A stretch of DNA of 64,000 bases from Arthrobacter antibioticus (GTDB lineage: Bacteria; Actinomycetota; Actinomycetes; Actinomycetales; Micrococcaceae), in NCBI RefSeq assembly GCF_030063205.1, contig NZ_JASISQ010000008.1:1-64000 (forward strand), read 5' to 3'. Positions 51,224 through 60,647 of the stretch are shown here, in pieces; position 1 is the stretch's first letter, and every line of letters begins with the position of its first letter. Below the pieces are notes generated by a model. The model worked only from the letters and a program-made list of their open reading frames with translations, was not told where the DNA came from and made no database searches. A program made the translations under genes and the position numbers.

Positions 51224-52848
51224 CGCGTTCCCGCCCCTAGACCCAGCACAGCTTCGATATAGGGAGTGCGTTCAAGCATGCCTGTAGCTGCTGTCTGGCA
51301 CAGCTCAAAGAGCGGTCCCGCAAAGACTGTCATGGCCACCCCAAGAACTACCAAGCCCATCGTGGAATACACCATTGCACTGGGCAGGATCGGAATCTCA
51401 TTGTCTCCGGCAAAACGCCCCTTGGTGGCATCAACATGTTTACTGGTGCGAAGTGCCCGCATACTTGGCGTACCCGAAGCGTCGGGGGCAGTTGCCAGCA
51501 GCACTGGATCCGGGTCCTGTGCATCTGCGGTACTACGCCAAAATACACGGTTCCACACTCTGGCCATGACTAGCAGTGTGAGCAAACTGGCCACCACTGC
51601 GCCCACCACAAGGGCGTAAGCGAGCGGCGTACCGTCAGCCACACCTGCCTGCAGCAAGCCCAGTTTGCCCAGGAATCCGGAGAACGGCGGGATTCCGGCC
51701 AGGTTCATGGCGGGGACAAAGTACAGCACCGCCAGTATGGGAGAGAGCTTCGCCAGACCCCCCAGACGCGCAATCGAGGAGGTCCCGCCACGCCGTTCGA
51801 TCAGCCCCGTCACCATGAACAGACTGGTTTGGACGGTGATGTGGTGAATGACGTAGAAGATTGTTGCGGCCAAACCCAGCACCGATGAAAGTGCGACGCC
51901 GAAGATCATGTACCCGATGTGGCTCACCAGGGTGAAGGAGAGCATGCGCTTGATATCAGTTTGTGCCACGGCCCCCAGGACACCCACGATCATGGTCAGC
52001 AGGGCCACAACCAGAAGCGCAGAGTTAAAATCATTCGAGGGGAAGAGTAGTGTTTCGGTTCGGATGATGGCATAGACGCCAACTTTGGTGAGCAGCCCCG
52101 CAAATACTGCTGTGACCGGTGCTGGAGCTGTTGGATAGGAGTCCGGGAGCCAAAAGGACAACGGGAAAACGGCTGCCTTGATCCCAAAGGCTACCAGCAA
52201 CAACACATGCAATAGGTTCTGCGTGCCTTGGTCCAGTTCGCCAAGCTTCACCGCCAGATCAGCCAAGTTCACTGTTCCCGTTGCACCATAAACCATCCCA
52301 ATGGCAATCAGAAACAGCAATGAGGAAACCACGCTGACAACTACATAGGTGATGCCAGCCCTGATCCGGGAGCCGGTGCCGCCGAACGTCATGAGGACGT
52401 AACTGGCAGTCAACAGGATCTCAAAGCCCACATAAAGATTGAATAAATCTCCTGCTAGGAACGCATTGGAAACCCCTGCCACCAGAATCAAATAGGTGGG
52501 GTGGAAAACCGAAACGGGTCCACCTTCTTCACCGTCCGCGGCACCCTGACCTGTGGCATAAGCAAGGACCGCCAAACTTACAGCAGAGGAGACAACTAAC
52601 AGTAATGAAGAGAACTGGTCGGCAACCATCACAATGCCGAAAGGAGGGGACCAGCCACCAAGCTGAACGGCAATGGGTCCGCTTGTCCAGACGCTGGCCA
52701 ACACCCAGATTTCTAGTGCCAAGGTGGCGCTGATGGTTGTGAGACTGACCCGGCGCTGCGCTCCGGGGCGCCTGATCAGCACGAATGCTAAAGCCGCACC
52801 CAGGAAAGGCAGGACTACGGCCAGTGGCGCAAAGCTAGCGACATTCAT
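51220..52848 (-). CDS. mrpD: Mrp Na+/H+ antiporter subunit D
   Basis: A 542-residue membrane protein homologous to complex I proton-channel subunits, with about 14 helices. FLAGDLFNLYVGFEILLTASYVLMTFGG and GLLTKVGVYAIIRTETLLF include the conserved glutamate and lysine of the family, and DIKRMLSFTLVSHIGYMIFG is the loop typical of MrpD. It should carry proton or cation translocation with MrpA. It overlaps mrpC by four bases. Confidence 0.96.
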   Translation of the reverse strand: MNVASFAPLAVVLPFLGAALAFVLIRRPGAQRRVSLTTISATLALEIWVLASVWTSGPIAVQLGGWSPPFGIVMVADQFSSLLLVVSSAVSLAVLAYATGQGAADGEEGGPVSVFHPTYLILVAGVSNAFLAGDLFNLYVGFEILLTASYVLMTFGGTGSRIRAGITYVVVSVVSSLLFLIAIGMVYGATGTVNLADLAVKLGELDQGTQNLLHVLLLVAFGIKAAVFPLSFWLPDSYPTAPAPVTAVFAGLLTKVGVYAIIRTETLLFPSNDFNSALLVVALLTMIVGVLGAVAQTDIKRMLSFTLVSHIGYMIFGVALSSVLGLAATIFYVIHHITVQTSLFMVTGLIERRGGTSSIARLGGLAKLSPILAVLYFVPAMNLAGIPPFSGFLGKLGLLQAGVADGTPLAYALVVGAVVASLLTLLVMARVWNRVFWRSTADAQDPDPVLLATAPDASGTPSMRALRTSKHVDATKGRFAGDNEIPILPSAMVYSTMGLVVLGVAMTVFAGPLFELCQTAATGMLERTPYIEAVLGLGAGTR

Positions 52849-53411
52849 TCCTGCTCCTTCCCTGGCTTCTTAGGTGCTGGCTTCTTAGATGCTGACTTCT
52901 TCGGTGCCGGCCTACTGGGTGCTGGCTTCTTCGGATCAATTACCTTGCGATAATGCATGCCAGGGACTGTCTCACGTTTGTTCGCTGGCTGGTTGTTCTC
53001 GTGAAAATCGGAGATCTCAATGGCAATCTCGGAGTCCTCCTCGTTGTCATACAGGTCTTGTTTGGCGACCCGGAGATCCTCCGTATCAACTTGAATATCA
53101 TCTGCGCGGCTCAACAACCATGAGCGGTATATCAGGCTCAACATGAATGCTGTGACCGCAAAAGAAATCACAATCGAGGTCAGGATGAACGCTTGAGGCA
53201 AGGGATCATTGAACTCTGTGGGGGAAATATCCTTATCAAAGATCGGTGCCAAACCTGCGTATCCACCAGTTGTTAGCAGGAGCAGGTTTGTGGCATTGGC
53301 CAGCAGCATCAGGCCCAGCAGCACACGGGTGAGGCTTCGTTCCAACAATAGGTAAATGCCCACGGCAAACAGGACACCCATCACCAGGAGCAGGGTCAGG
53401 TTTACACTCAT
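52845..53411 (-). CDS. mrpC: Mrp Na+/H+ antiporter subunit C with basic Lys/Pro/Ala tail
   Basis: A 188-residue protein. The first about 110 residues are MrpC, a NuoK-like three-helix subunit (GIYLLLERSLTRVLLGLMLLANATNLLLLTTGG, and DPLPQAFILTSIVISFAVTAFML). The rest is a hydrophilic extension. It is acidic first (DTEDLRVAKQDLYDNEEDSE) and then a low-complexity basic tail with repeated PAPKKP/SKKPAP units. The tail should lie in the cytoplasm. The extension is unusual for MrpC and resembles histone-like basic tails, though its function is unknown. It overlaps mrpA and mrpD by four bases each. Confidence 0.93.
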   Translation of the reverse strand: MSVNLTLLLVMGVLFAVGIYLLLERSLTRVLLGLMLLANATNLLLLTTGGYAGLAPIFDKDISPTEFNDPLPQAFILTSIVISFAVTAFMLSLIYRSWLLSRADDIQVDTEDLRVAKQDLYDNEEDSEIAIEISDFHENNQPANKRETVPGMHYRKVIDPKKPAPSRPAPKKSASKKPAPKKPGKEQE

Positions 53412-56386
53412 CGACCCACCTCCATTGGTTCGTCGTCTTCAATTAGTTCAAACCCATCCATGCCGTTTTCTTCATGCTGGTCAATTTCTGAACCAAGGCT
53501 GCGCAGCACATCAATGACCAAGCCCACCACCACTAAATACACGCCAATGTCGAAGAGAGTGGAGGTCACGAATTTCACGTGTCCAAAAATGGGTAGATCG
53601 AAAGCGAAAATGGCACTTTGGAAGATTTCTCCACCAAAGAATAGCGGTACCAGTCCTGTCAGCGCGGCCATGGCCAGTCCGAGGCCCAACAACGTACCAG
53701 CTGAAATCCGGGTAGCTTCTTCCAGCTCAAAACGGCCGCCAGCCAAGTAACGGGCGGTGAGCGCCAGCCCGGCTACCAGGCCACCGGCAAAGCCGCCCCC
53801 TGTGCCGTTGTGCCCAGCCAAAAGCAGGTAAATGGAAATGATGATAATGCTGTGGAACACCAGCCGGGTGACCACTTCAATAATGATTGAACGCCGTTCC
53901 GGGGCTAGTGTGCGGCCCGCTACGAGCCAGGGATTCTCAGACGATGCCGTGAACTTTCTAGCGACTTGAATGGCTGGGTGGAACCCCGGCTGCGCCAACT
54001 TGCCAATGCTGCCCGTCTCCACGGTCTCAGCACGCGGCAACCGTTGGCCACGGCCCCTAACAAAGATCAAGCTCGCCACCCCTGTGGCGGCCATGGCCAG
54101 AACAGAGATCTCGCCAAAGGTATCCCAGGCGCGAATATCCACCAGGGTCACATTGACAACGTTGAGTCCACCACCGCCTTCATACGCCAGTTTCGGCAAA
54201 CTCAAGCTGACGGGGTCGTGAATGCGCGCGCCCATGGCGACGATGGCTACCACCACCATGGTTGCACCAAAACCAACCCCAATAATCAACCGCACAATAC
54301 GGTGCGTACCGGTTGCCGTGCGCTCACGCAGACGCGGCGGCAGAGAACGCATGGCCAAGACAAACGCCACCAAAATTATTGTTTCCACAAGCATCTGGGT
54401 TAACGCCAGGTCGGGGGCACCTTGTAACGCGAAGAGCAGTGCGACGCCGTAGCCGGTGACTGACACAAGCAAAACAGCCATGAACCTTTTATTCGCTCTA
54501 GCGGCTGCAACGGCGCCAATGACTATCACTGCACCGGCGATCATTTGGAACGGGGATGAAGGATCTATGAAATAAATATTCGTAGTCCACTGCTGTTCGT
54601 TCAGGAACAGTACCGCCAACACCGCAGAAATCGCTGTTGATAAAATTACCGCAAGGTAAAAGAACAAGGAACCACGCTGAGTGCGTCCGGTAACCCAAAT
54701 GGCCACGGCATCCAAGGCCACAACTGATTGGCGGTATCCCCGTTCAAAGTCAATGACGCCTTGGACTCGACGCTGCCAGCTTTCCAGCGTGCCGCGCATC
54801 AGGAACAGGCCGATTCCTCCCGCAACCACGATGGCACTGAGTCCCAGCGCCGGGGTGAAACCATGCCACAACAGCAGATGCATCCCTTCGGTGTCATACG
54901 CGGGAAACTGTGCGCTGTAGGGTGCAATCCAGCGTTCAACCACATGGGGTAGGAAACCAAAAATAAGCGTCAACGCACTTAGTGTGGCTGGGGCGGCAAG
55001 GAACAACCAGTCCACTCGCTTAAAAGCGGTAGCCATACCCTTGGCCTTGGTACCGAAACCACCCCAGAAGAACCGTGCACTGTAGGCAAATGTCAGCACC
55101 GATCCCACCACCATGCCTACCAAAACTAGCCAGCCAACTAACGGACCAGCAGGGCCGTTAACGGCCGAGGCGATGAACGCCGTAAAGATAGCTTCCTTGG
55201 CAACAAACCCAGCCAGAGGCGGCAACCCGGCCATTGATGCCGCACCTATCAGTGCCACAACCCCTAATTTTGGTGCGGATTTAAAAACGCCGGAGAGCTG
55301 GCGTATATCGCGGGTTCCGCTTTGGTGGTCAATAATACCGACGACCAAGAATAGGGATGCCTTGAATAGGCCGTGCGCCAACACCATCGCCATACCTGCC
55401 ATGGCCGCTTCTTGACCCCCCAACCCGACAACTAGGGTGATAAAACCCAGTTGACTGACAGTTCCGTAGGCCAAAATTAATTTCAGGTCATGCTGCCGAA
55501 GTGCACGCCAACCGCCCAGCAGCATGGTGCTTAGACCCAGCACTACAATTATTGTCTGCCAATACTGGGTCTGGGAAAAACCTGGTGCCAGGCGTGCAAT
55601 GAGGTAAATTCCAGCCTTCACCATCGCGGCAGCATGTAGATACGCGCTGACGGGGGTGGGCGCAGCCATAGCGCCCGGAAGCCAGAAGTGGAAGGGCAGC
55701 AGAGCCGATTTTGTCACGGCCCCCACGAGGATCAACGCGATGGCAATATCGATGATTGTGCCAGAACTTCCGACGGCGCTCATCAGCTCCGGTGCTTTGT
55801 CCAAAACCCCGGAAATACTGTACGTTCCGGCACTTTCGCCCAGCACGATCAAGCCCACCAGCATGGCCAGCCCACCAAAGGTTGTCACCATCAGCGCCTG
55901 CAACGCTGCACGCCTTGCGGCAACGCGTGTCCGGGCATAGCCGATCAGCAGGTAGGAAAGTACTGTGGTTAGTTCCCAAAAAACAAACAACAAGATCAAG
56001 TTGTCTGCGGTTACCAGCCCAAACATGACTCCGGCAAAGGCCAGGAGTTGCGCGCCGAACCCGCCCAATCCGGCGTCGTTGGATTTAAAGTACCTGGCAC
56101 AGTAGGCGAGCACCAGAGCACCAACACCCAGGACCAGCAGAGACAGCAGCCAAGATAGTTGATCCATGTGAAAGGAGAGTTCCAGGCCCAACGCGTGAAC
56201 CCAGGAGATCTCTAACGAAGGGTTAGCGTGTGTGAGTGAATACACATTTTGGTATTGCGACACGAGCCAGATGAAGCTGATTCCAGGAACCGCAGCAAGA
56301 AAATAAAATGCTGCTCTGCCGAATCGAGAAAATAATATGGGCGCGAAAATGGCGACGATGAAGTGCGCGCAAAGGACAAACAACAC
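53408..56386 (-). CDS. mrpA: Mrp Na+/H+ antiporter subunit A fused to subunit B
   Basis: A 992-residue membrane protein. The N-terminal about 800 residues are MrpA, related to NuoL (GYARTRVAARRAALQALMVTTFGG and KSALLPFHFWLPGAMAAPTPVSAYLHAA are the conserved helices), followed by its C-terminal extension. Residues about 850-985 hold the MrpB domain (RLVFHSIIIISIYLLLAGHNGTGGGFAGGL), so a separate mrpB is absent. It is the first gene of mrpA-C-D-E-F-G and exports Na+ in exchange for H+. GTG 56384-56386 is the start, with GGAG seven bases upstream. The frame continues to 56524 without a membrane-like sequence. Confidence 0.95.
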   Translation of the reverse strand: MLFVLCAHFIVAIFAPILFSRFGRAAFYFLAAVPGISFIWLVSQYQNVYSLTHANPSLEISWVHALGLELSFHMDQLSWLLSLLVLGVGALVLAYCARYFKSNDAGLGGFGAQLLAFAGVMFGLVTADNLILLFVFWELTTVLSYLLIGYARTRVAARRAALQALMVTTFGGLAMLVGLIVLGESAGTYSISGVLDKAPELMSAVGSSGTIIDIAIALILVGAVTKSALLPFHFWLPGAMAAPTPVSAYLHAAAMVKAGIYLIARLAPGFSQTQYWQTIIVVLGLSTMLLGGWRALRQHDLKLILAYGTVSQLGFITLVVGLGGQEAAMAGMAMVLAHGLFKASLFLVVGIIDHQSGTRDIRQLSGVFKSAPKLGVVALIGAASMAGLPPLAGFVAKEAIFTAFIASAVNGPAGPLVGWLVLVGMVVGSVLTFAYSARFFWGGFGTKAKGMATAFKRVDWLFLAAPATLSALTLIFGFLPHVVERWIAPYSAQFPAYDTEGMHLLLWHGFTPALGLSAIVVAGGIGLFLMRGTLESWQRRVQGVIDFERGYRQSVVALDAVAIWVTGRTQRGSLFFYLAVILSTAISAVLAVLFLNEQQWTTNIYFIDPSSPFQMIAGAVIVIGAVAAARANKRFMAVLLVSVTGYGVALLFALQGAPDLALTQMLVETIILVAFVLAMRSLPPRLRERTATGTHRIVRLIIGVGFGATMVVVAIVAMGARIHDPVSLSLPKLAYEGGGGLNVVNVTLVDIRAWDTFGEISVLAMAATGVASLIFVRGRGQRLPRAETVETGSIGKLAQPGFHPAIQVARKFTASSENPWLVAGRTLAPERRSIIIEVVTRLVFHSIIIISIYLLLAGHNGTGGGFAGGLVAGLALTARYLAGGRFELEEATRISAGTLLGLGLAMAALTGLVPLFFGGEIFQSAIFAFDLPIFGHVKFVTSTLFDIGVYLVVVGLVIDVLRSLGSEIDQHEENGMDGFELIEDDEPMEVGR

Positions 56387-56607
56387 TGAAGACTCCGCAT
56401 GTTTCGGGCTGAAGATGAGCGAATCACGGGGGTTAAAGTCGGTTCCCGACCCCTGTAGTCTACCAACTCGCACCCCGGAATTTACCCTCCCGCTGCGTGG
56501 CCGGCCCCAATTGTGGCACCGCAAAAACTGGCCAGAGGAAGCGGTCCGCCCAAAACGTTCATCCGAGGTTACCTCCTTGATCGTTTTCCCCGGATAACAT
56601 GTGCCCT

Positions 56608-57939
56608 ATGACTGACTACCCTTCCGTAGCCGCCTCGCCGCCATCGGGCACGAGCAAAACGACCGGCACAACATGGCAAATTGTTGCGTGGTCGTTGTGG
56701 GATTGGGGTGGTGCAGCATTCAACGCCGTCATGACCACTTTCATCTTCACAGCTTTGTATCTCACAGGGGATGCTTTCGGAGGTGCTGACCGCGCCTCGG
56801 CGCTACTTGGTCTAACCATGTCCATAGGTGGCTTAGCCATCGCGCTACTTGCCCCAGTCTCGGGACAACGCACCGACCATAGCGGACGGCGCAAGATGTG
56901 GCTAGGCATCAACACTTTAGTGGTGGCATTGTTGACCGCGGCCTGCTTTTTTGTCCAACCGCAGGAGTCCTATCTACTCCTGGGATGCCTGCTCATCGCG
57001 GCTGGGCATGTTTTCTTTGAGATCGCGGGCGTCAATTACAACGCCATGTTGCTGCAAATCTCCACCAAGTCAACGATTGGCAAGGTCAGCGGCTTTGGCT
57101 GGGCGACCGGATATCTTGGCGGCATCGTGGCCTTGCTGTTCGTTTATTTCACCTTGATCCAGCCGGATGTCGGGATCTTCGGGATCACCAGCGAGAACGG
57201 CATGACCTACCGTGTGGTGGCATTATTCTCCGCCGTGTGGATAATTATTTTCGCCATCCCACTCATGTTCGCCATCCCCGAAGCGCCGCGCAACCCAAAC
57301 ATGCCCAAAGTGGGCTTCTTTGCGGCCTACCTAGAGTTGTGGCACACAATCGTCAGGCTTTTCCGCACCTCCCGTCACACCCTGTTTTTTCTGATTGCCA
57401 GCGCAGTTTTCCGCGACGGTCTGGCCGCGATCTTCACTTTTGGTGCCGTCATCGCAGTGGGAACATTCGGCTTCAAGACGGCCGATGTGCTCATCTTCGC
57501 CATTGCCGGCAATGTTGTGGCTGCTGCGGGAGCCCTCTCCGCCGGATTCTTCGATGACAAATTTGGTCCCAAGGCAGTCATTGTGACGTCCCTGTTGGGC
57601 CTAATCATCAGTGCCACTTTCTTGTTTTTCCTCCACGGCCAAACAGCATTCTGGGTCTTCGGACTGTTACTGACCCTGTTCGTGGGCCCAGCCCAATCAT
57701 CCTCACGGACGTTCATCGCAAGGCTTGCACCGGATGGACAAGAGGGCGAACTCTTCGGCCTCTACGCCACCACAGGGCGGGCCGTATCCTTCATGGCACC
57801 GGCACTCTTTACCCTCTTCATCACCCAATTCGGCTCCCAGCGCTGGGGCATCTTAGGGATCTTGGTGGTCCTGGTGCTGGGCCTGGTACTGCTATTACCT
57901 GTCAAGAAACCAGAATTTCACACAGCCACACGCGTCTAA
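56608..57939 (+). CDS. MFS transporter, UMF1/Atg22-like
   Basis: A 443-residue membrane protein with 12 predicted helices. SLWDWGGAAFNAVMTTFIFTALYL is the signature start of the UMF1/Atg22-like MFS group, and APVSGQRTDHSGRRKMWL gives motif A. GPAQSSSRTFIARLAPDGQEGELFGLYATTGR is another conserved stretch. Substrates in this family are poorly known (efflux of amino acids or similar). ATG 56608 has a TAACAT box seven bases upstream. ATG 56599 directly after that box is less likely. It is divergent from the mrp operon. Confidence 0.88.
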   Translation: MTDYPSVAASPPSGTSKTTGTTWQIVAWSLWDWGGAAFNAVMTTFIFTALYLTGDAFGGADRASALLGLTMSIGGLAIALLAPVSGQRTDHSGRRKMWLGINTLVVALLTAACFFVQPQESYLLLGCLLIAAGHVFFEIAGVNYNAMLLQISTKSTIGKVSGFGWATGYLGGIVALLFVYFTLIQPDVGIFGITSENGMTYRVVALFSAVWIIIFAIPLMFAIPEAPRNPNMPKVGFFAAYLELWHTIVRLFRTSRHTLFFLIASAVFRDGLAAIFTFGAVIAVGTFGFKTADVLIFAIAGNVVAAAGALSAGFFDDKFGPKAVIVTSLLGLIISATFLFFLHGQTAFWVFGLLLTLFVGPAQSSSRTFIARLAPDGQEGELFGLYATTGRAVSFMAPALFTLFITQFGSQRWGILGILVVLVLGLVLLLPVKKPEFHTATRV

Positions 57940-58034
57940 TTATGGCGCGCTCATCCCGCTGAAGTACGACGACGGCGGGCGCCTTCTTAAGGGAAGGACA
58001 GGTTCTGGGTGCGTACTTTAAGCGAACCCCGGTT

Positions 58035-58085
58035 CACTAGGACTTCGTGTCCACTAGGACTTCGTGTCCACTAGATCTTCGTGCG
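58035..58085. repeat. 17-bp tandem repeats that duplicate the dcd 3' end
   Basis: CACTAGGACTTCGTGTC occurs twice (58035-58051, 58052-58068). A third diverged copy (58069-58085) spans the dcd stop codon and last codons. The coding copy appears to have been duplicated into the downstream spacer. Confidence 0.9.
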
Positions 58086-58646
58086 GTGGAAGTTAAGGAA
58101 GGAACGTGACGCTGTTGGGCCGCGCTGACCCTGATAGCGGTTCTGGTGCGGGCCCGTGCCGTACGGGTTCTCGGCGGGTGAGCTCAGCTGGAAGAAACAA
58201 AGCTGACCAATCTTCATCCCCGGCCAGAGTTTGATGGGCAGAGTCGCCGCATTGGAAAGTTCTAAGGTGATGTGACCGGAAAACCCCGGATCAATGAAGC
58301 CCGCCGTGGAGTGCGTAACAAGACCAAGACGGCCCAGCGAGGATTTTCCTTCTAGGCGCGCGGCGACGTCGTCCGGCAGCGTGACGGTTTCATAGGTGGA
58401 GGCTAAGGCGAACTCCCCCGGGTGCAGAATGAAAGGTTCCTCCGGCGCAACCTCAATCATCCGAGTCAGCTCGGGCTGCTCCTCCGCCGGATCGATGTGA
58501 GCGTAGCGGTGGTTATCGAACAGGCGGAAATACCTGTCAATGCGCACGTCAACACTCGACGGCTGCACCATGGCAGGGTCATAGGGGTCCAAGACAATGC
58601 GCTTGGCTGCAATTTCGGCACGTATATCGCGGTCAGAGATCAGCAC
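58071..58646 (-). CDS. dcd: dCTP deaminase, dUMP-forming (bifunctional DCD:DUT type)
   Basis: A 191-residue enzyme converting dCTP directly to dUMP, which feeds thymidylate synthesis. The catalytic segment [32 protein letters not shown] contains the conserved Ser-Arg pair, the histidine and the Glu. The C-terminal lid [12 protein letters not shown] is present. The THSTAGF variant matches the mycobacterial bifunctional enzyme rather than the plain E. coli type. The start is GTG 58646 with TATTTT seven bases upstream on the minus strand, which suggests a leaderless transcript. Confidence 0.95.
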   Translation of the reverse strand: MLISDRDIRAEIAAKRIVLDPYDPAMVQPSSVDVRIDRYFRLFDNHRYAHIDPAEEQPELTRMIEVAPEEPFILHPGEFALASTYETVTLPDDVAARLEGKSSLGRLGLVTHSTAGFIDPGFSGHITLELSNAATLPIKLWPGMKIGQLCFFQLSSPAENPYGTGPHQNRYQGQRGPTASRSFLNFHRTKI

Positions 58647-58733
58647 CTACTAAAAATAGCGCATTTACCCCCAAGAACTACAGCAAGAGTCCTGCGTGGG
58701 CCTTGTGCGCGTTCCACAGCTAAAGTAAGAACC

Positions 58734-59219
58734 ATGAATATTGAAGAGACGCCTCTTCCAGGCATTGGTGTGCGCAGAGAACTGCGGCTAGCCACCGGAC
58801 GGCGCGTTGGTGTTGTAACCCATCGTGACGGCCACACAGAACTGATCCTCTCGCGTGTGGATGACCCGGACGCTTGTGCCGCTTCCATACCGCTCAGCGC
58901 CGAGGAAGCCGCAGCGCTGGGAACGCTCTTGGGATCAGCCCAGCTCATTGCTCAACTCAGCGCCGAGCAGGAAAGTGTTTCGGGTGTCAGTACGCACCAA
59001 ATCATGATTCGCAAGGGCTCCGCATTCGCTGGACGGCCCTTGGGCGATACACAGATGCGCACCCGGACAGGGACCTCCATAGTCGCCTTGCTGCGGGACG
59101 GTGACGTGCTTGGTTCACCGCGTCCGGACGCAACCCTGCATGTAGGTGACATGGTTGTCATAGTTGGTACCGATGAAGGGCTTGCGGAAGCTGCACTCAT
59201 CTTGCAGTCACGGTTGTAG
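58734..59219 (+). CDS. Cation:proton antiporter regulatory subunit (KhtT-like, TrkA_C)
   Basis: A 161-residue soluble protein. The N-terminal half is a small alpha/beta domain (LPGIGVRRELRLATGRRVGVVTHRDGHTELIL) as in KhtT. The C-terminal half (about 85-161) is a TrkA-C/RCK-C domain (MIRKGSAFAGRPLGDTQMRTRTGTSIVALLRDG, then LHVGDMVVIVGTDEGL) that should bind a nucleotide-type ligand and gate the antiporter next door. The ATG 58734 has a TAAAGT box seven bases upstream. The antiporter gene follows after six bases, so they form one operon. Confidence 0.9.
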   Translation: MNIEETPLPGIGVRRELRLATGRRVGVVTHRDGHTELILSRVDDPDACAASIPLSAEEAAALGTLLGSAQLIAQLSAEQESVSGVSTHQIMIRKGSAFAGRPLGDTQMRTRTGTSIVALLRDGDVLGSPRPDATLHVGDMVVIVGTDEGLAEAALILQSRL

Positions 59220-59225
59220 ATCGCC

Positions 59226-60404
59226 GTGGAAGCAACGACCCTCTCCCTCATCCAGCTTGGAATAGTCTTTTTCGGGCTCGGTTTTTTGGGTCGTCTCGCG
59301 GGGCGCATTGGGATGTCTCCCGTACCGCTTTACTTGCTTGGAGGCCTGGCTTTCGGTGAAGGTGGCTTCGTTAACTTGGGTGGGATTGACGGCTTCGCCC
59401 ATATCGCCAGCGAAATTGGTGTCATCCTCCTGCTGCTTATGCTTGGTTTGGAATATACGGCAAAGGAGCTCGTAACAGGCCTGAAACAGTCCTGGTTGGC
59501 AGGTTTGGTTGACCTGGTTCTGAACATGCTGCCAGGGGTAGGAGTTGCGTTGATCCTGGGCTGGGGTCCCGTGGGTGCCCTGGTGATGGCCGGTATCACC
59601 TACAGTTCTTCCTCCGGCATCATTGCTAAGGTGCTTGGCGATCTTGGCCGGCTCGGAAACCGTGAAACTCCTGTCATTTTGGCTATTTTGGTGATTGAAG
59701 ACCTCGCCATGGCGGCCTATTTACCTATTTTGACTGCCGTCTTATCGGGCATGTCTTTCATGGGAGGATTCACGGCCGTGGGTATTTCGCTGGCCGTCAT
59801 CACCTTGGTCCTGCTGGGTGCGCTGCGATACGGGCACATGGTCTCCAGCGTTTTAGACAGCCCCGACCGGGAATCTTTTCTACTAAAGCTGCTCGGTGCG
59901 GCACTGCTTGTGGCTGGGGTGGCATCAGCGTTGCAGGTCTCGGCAGCCGTTGGGGCGTTCCTGCTTGGGATCGCAATATCAGGGGGCACCGCAGAGAACG
60001 CCACACGGGTCCTTGAGCCCTTGCGTGATCTCTTCGCCGCCATGTTCTTTGTTCTTTTCGGACTGAACACCGATCCGCGCAGCATCCCTCCTGTTCTCGG
60101 TGTGGCACTCCTCCTAGCTCTTGTCACAACGATCACCAAGGTGGCCACCGGCTGGTGGGCGGCGCAGCGGCAGGGCATTGGCATCCCCGGCCGTGCCCGT
60201 GCCGGTGCCGCTTTGATTGCGCGTGGAGAATTCTCAATCGTCATTGCCGGCTTAGCCGTGGCCTCCGGAGCAGTACCTGGGGAGCTTGCCGCCCTGGCCG
60301 CCACATATGTGCTCATCATGGCCGTCAGCGGCCCCATTGCCGCCCGTTATGTGGAGCCACTGGTCCGCGCCCTCCAGGGCAAGAAGCCGGAGCCGGTCTT
60401 TTAG
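59226..60404 (+). CDS. CPA2-family cation:proton antiporter (KhtU/KefB-like membrane subunit)
   Basis: A 392-residue membrane protein with about 12 helices. GVILLLLMLGLEYTAKEL carries the CPA2-type motif and ITYSSSSGIIAKVLGDLGRLGNRE is the core unwound region. It lacks a C-terminal TrkA-N domain, so regulation must come from the separate KhtT-like subunit. It should exchange K+ or Na+ for H+. The GTG at 59226 starts six bases after the regulatory gene stop. It is of the KhtU type known from Bacillus. Confidence 0.9.
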   Translation: MEATTLSLIQLGIVFFGLGFLGRLAGRIGMSPVPLYLLGGLAFGEGGFVNLGGIDGFAHIASEIGVILLLLMLGLEYTAKELVTGLKQSWLAGLVDLVLNMLPGVGVALILGWGPVGALVMAGITYSSSSGIIAKVLGDLGRLGNRETPVILAILVIEDLAMAAYLPILTAVLSGMSFMGGFTAVGISLAVITLVLLGALRYGHMVSSVLDSPDRESFLLKLLGAALLVAGVASALQVSAAVGAFLLGIAISGGTAENATRVLEPLRDLFAAMFFVLFGLNTDPRSIPPVLGVALLLALVTTITKVATGWWAAQRQGIGIPGRARAGAALIARGEFSIVIAGLAVASGAVPGELAALAATYVLIMAVSGPIAARYVEPLVRALQGKKPEPVF

Positions 60405-60482
60405 TTCACCGACTGTGCCCGTCCGCCGACAATGCTCGGCTGTCGACTGCCCCAGCCCGCCCACGGTGATATCCCGTCCACA

Positions 60483-60516
60483 GTGCTTTCCCGCCGAAGG
60501 TGCTTTCCCGCCGAAG
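60483..60516. repeat. 17-bp perfect tandem duplication
   Basis: GTGCTTTCCCGCCGAAG occurs twice head to tail between the antiporter gene and the tRNA gene. The rest of this 243-base spacer shows nothing clear apart from the tRNA promoter region. Confidence 0.9.
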
Positions 60517-60647
60517 GCGGAGTGCCACGAGTAAGGTATTTGCGTTGCCAGACGCTAAAAAGTGCGTGTCACTGGTAATAAGCAGGCCCGCAGACCGGCT
60601 ACAATCAATAGCGGAACATTGAGTCAGCTTGCTGGATCTTTTCCAAT

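Noticed and set aside
58035-58085. Short direct repeats considered as a CRISPR remnant
   Set aside because: Units are directly adjacent with no spacers and no cas genes occur in the window.
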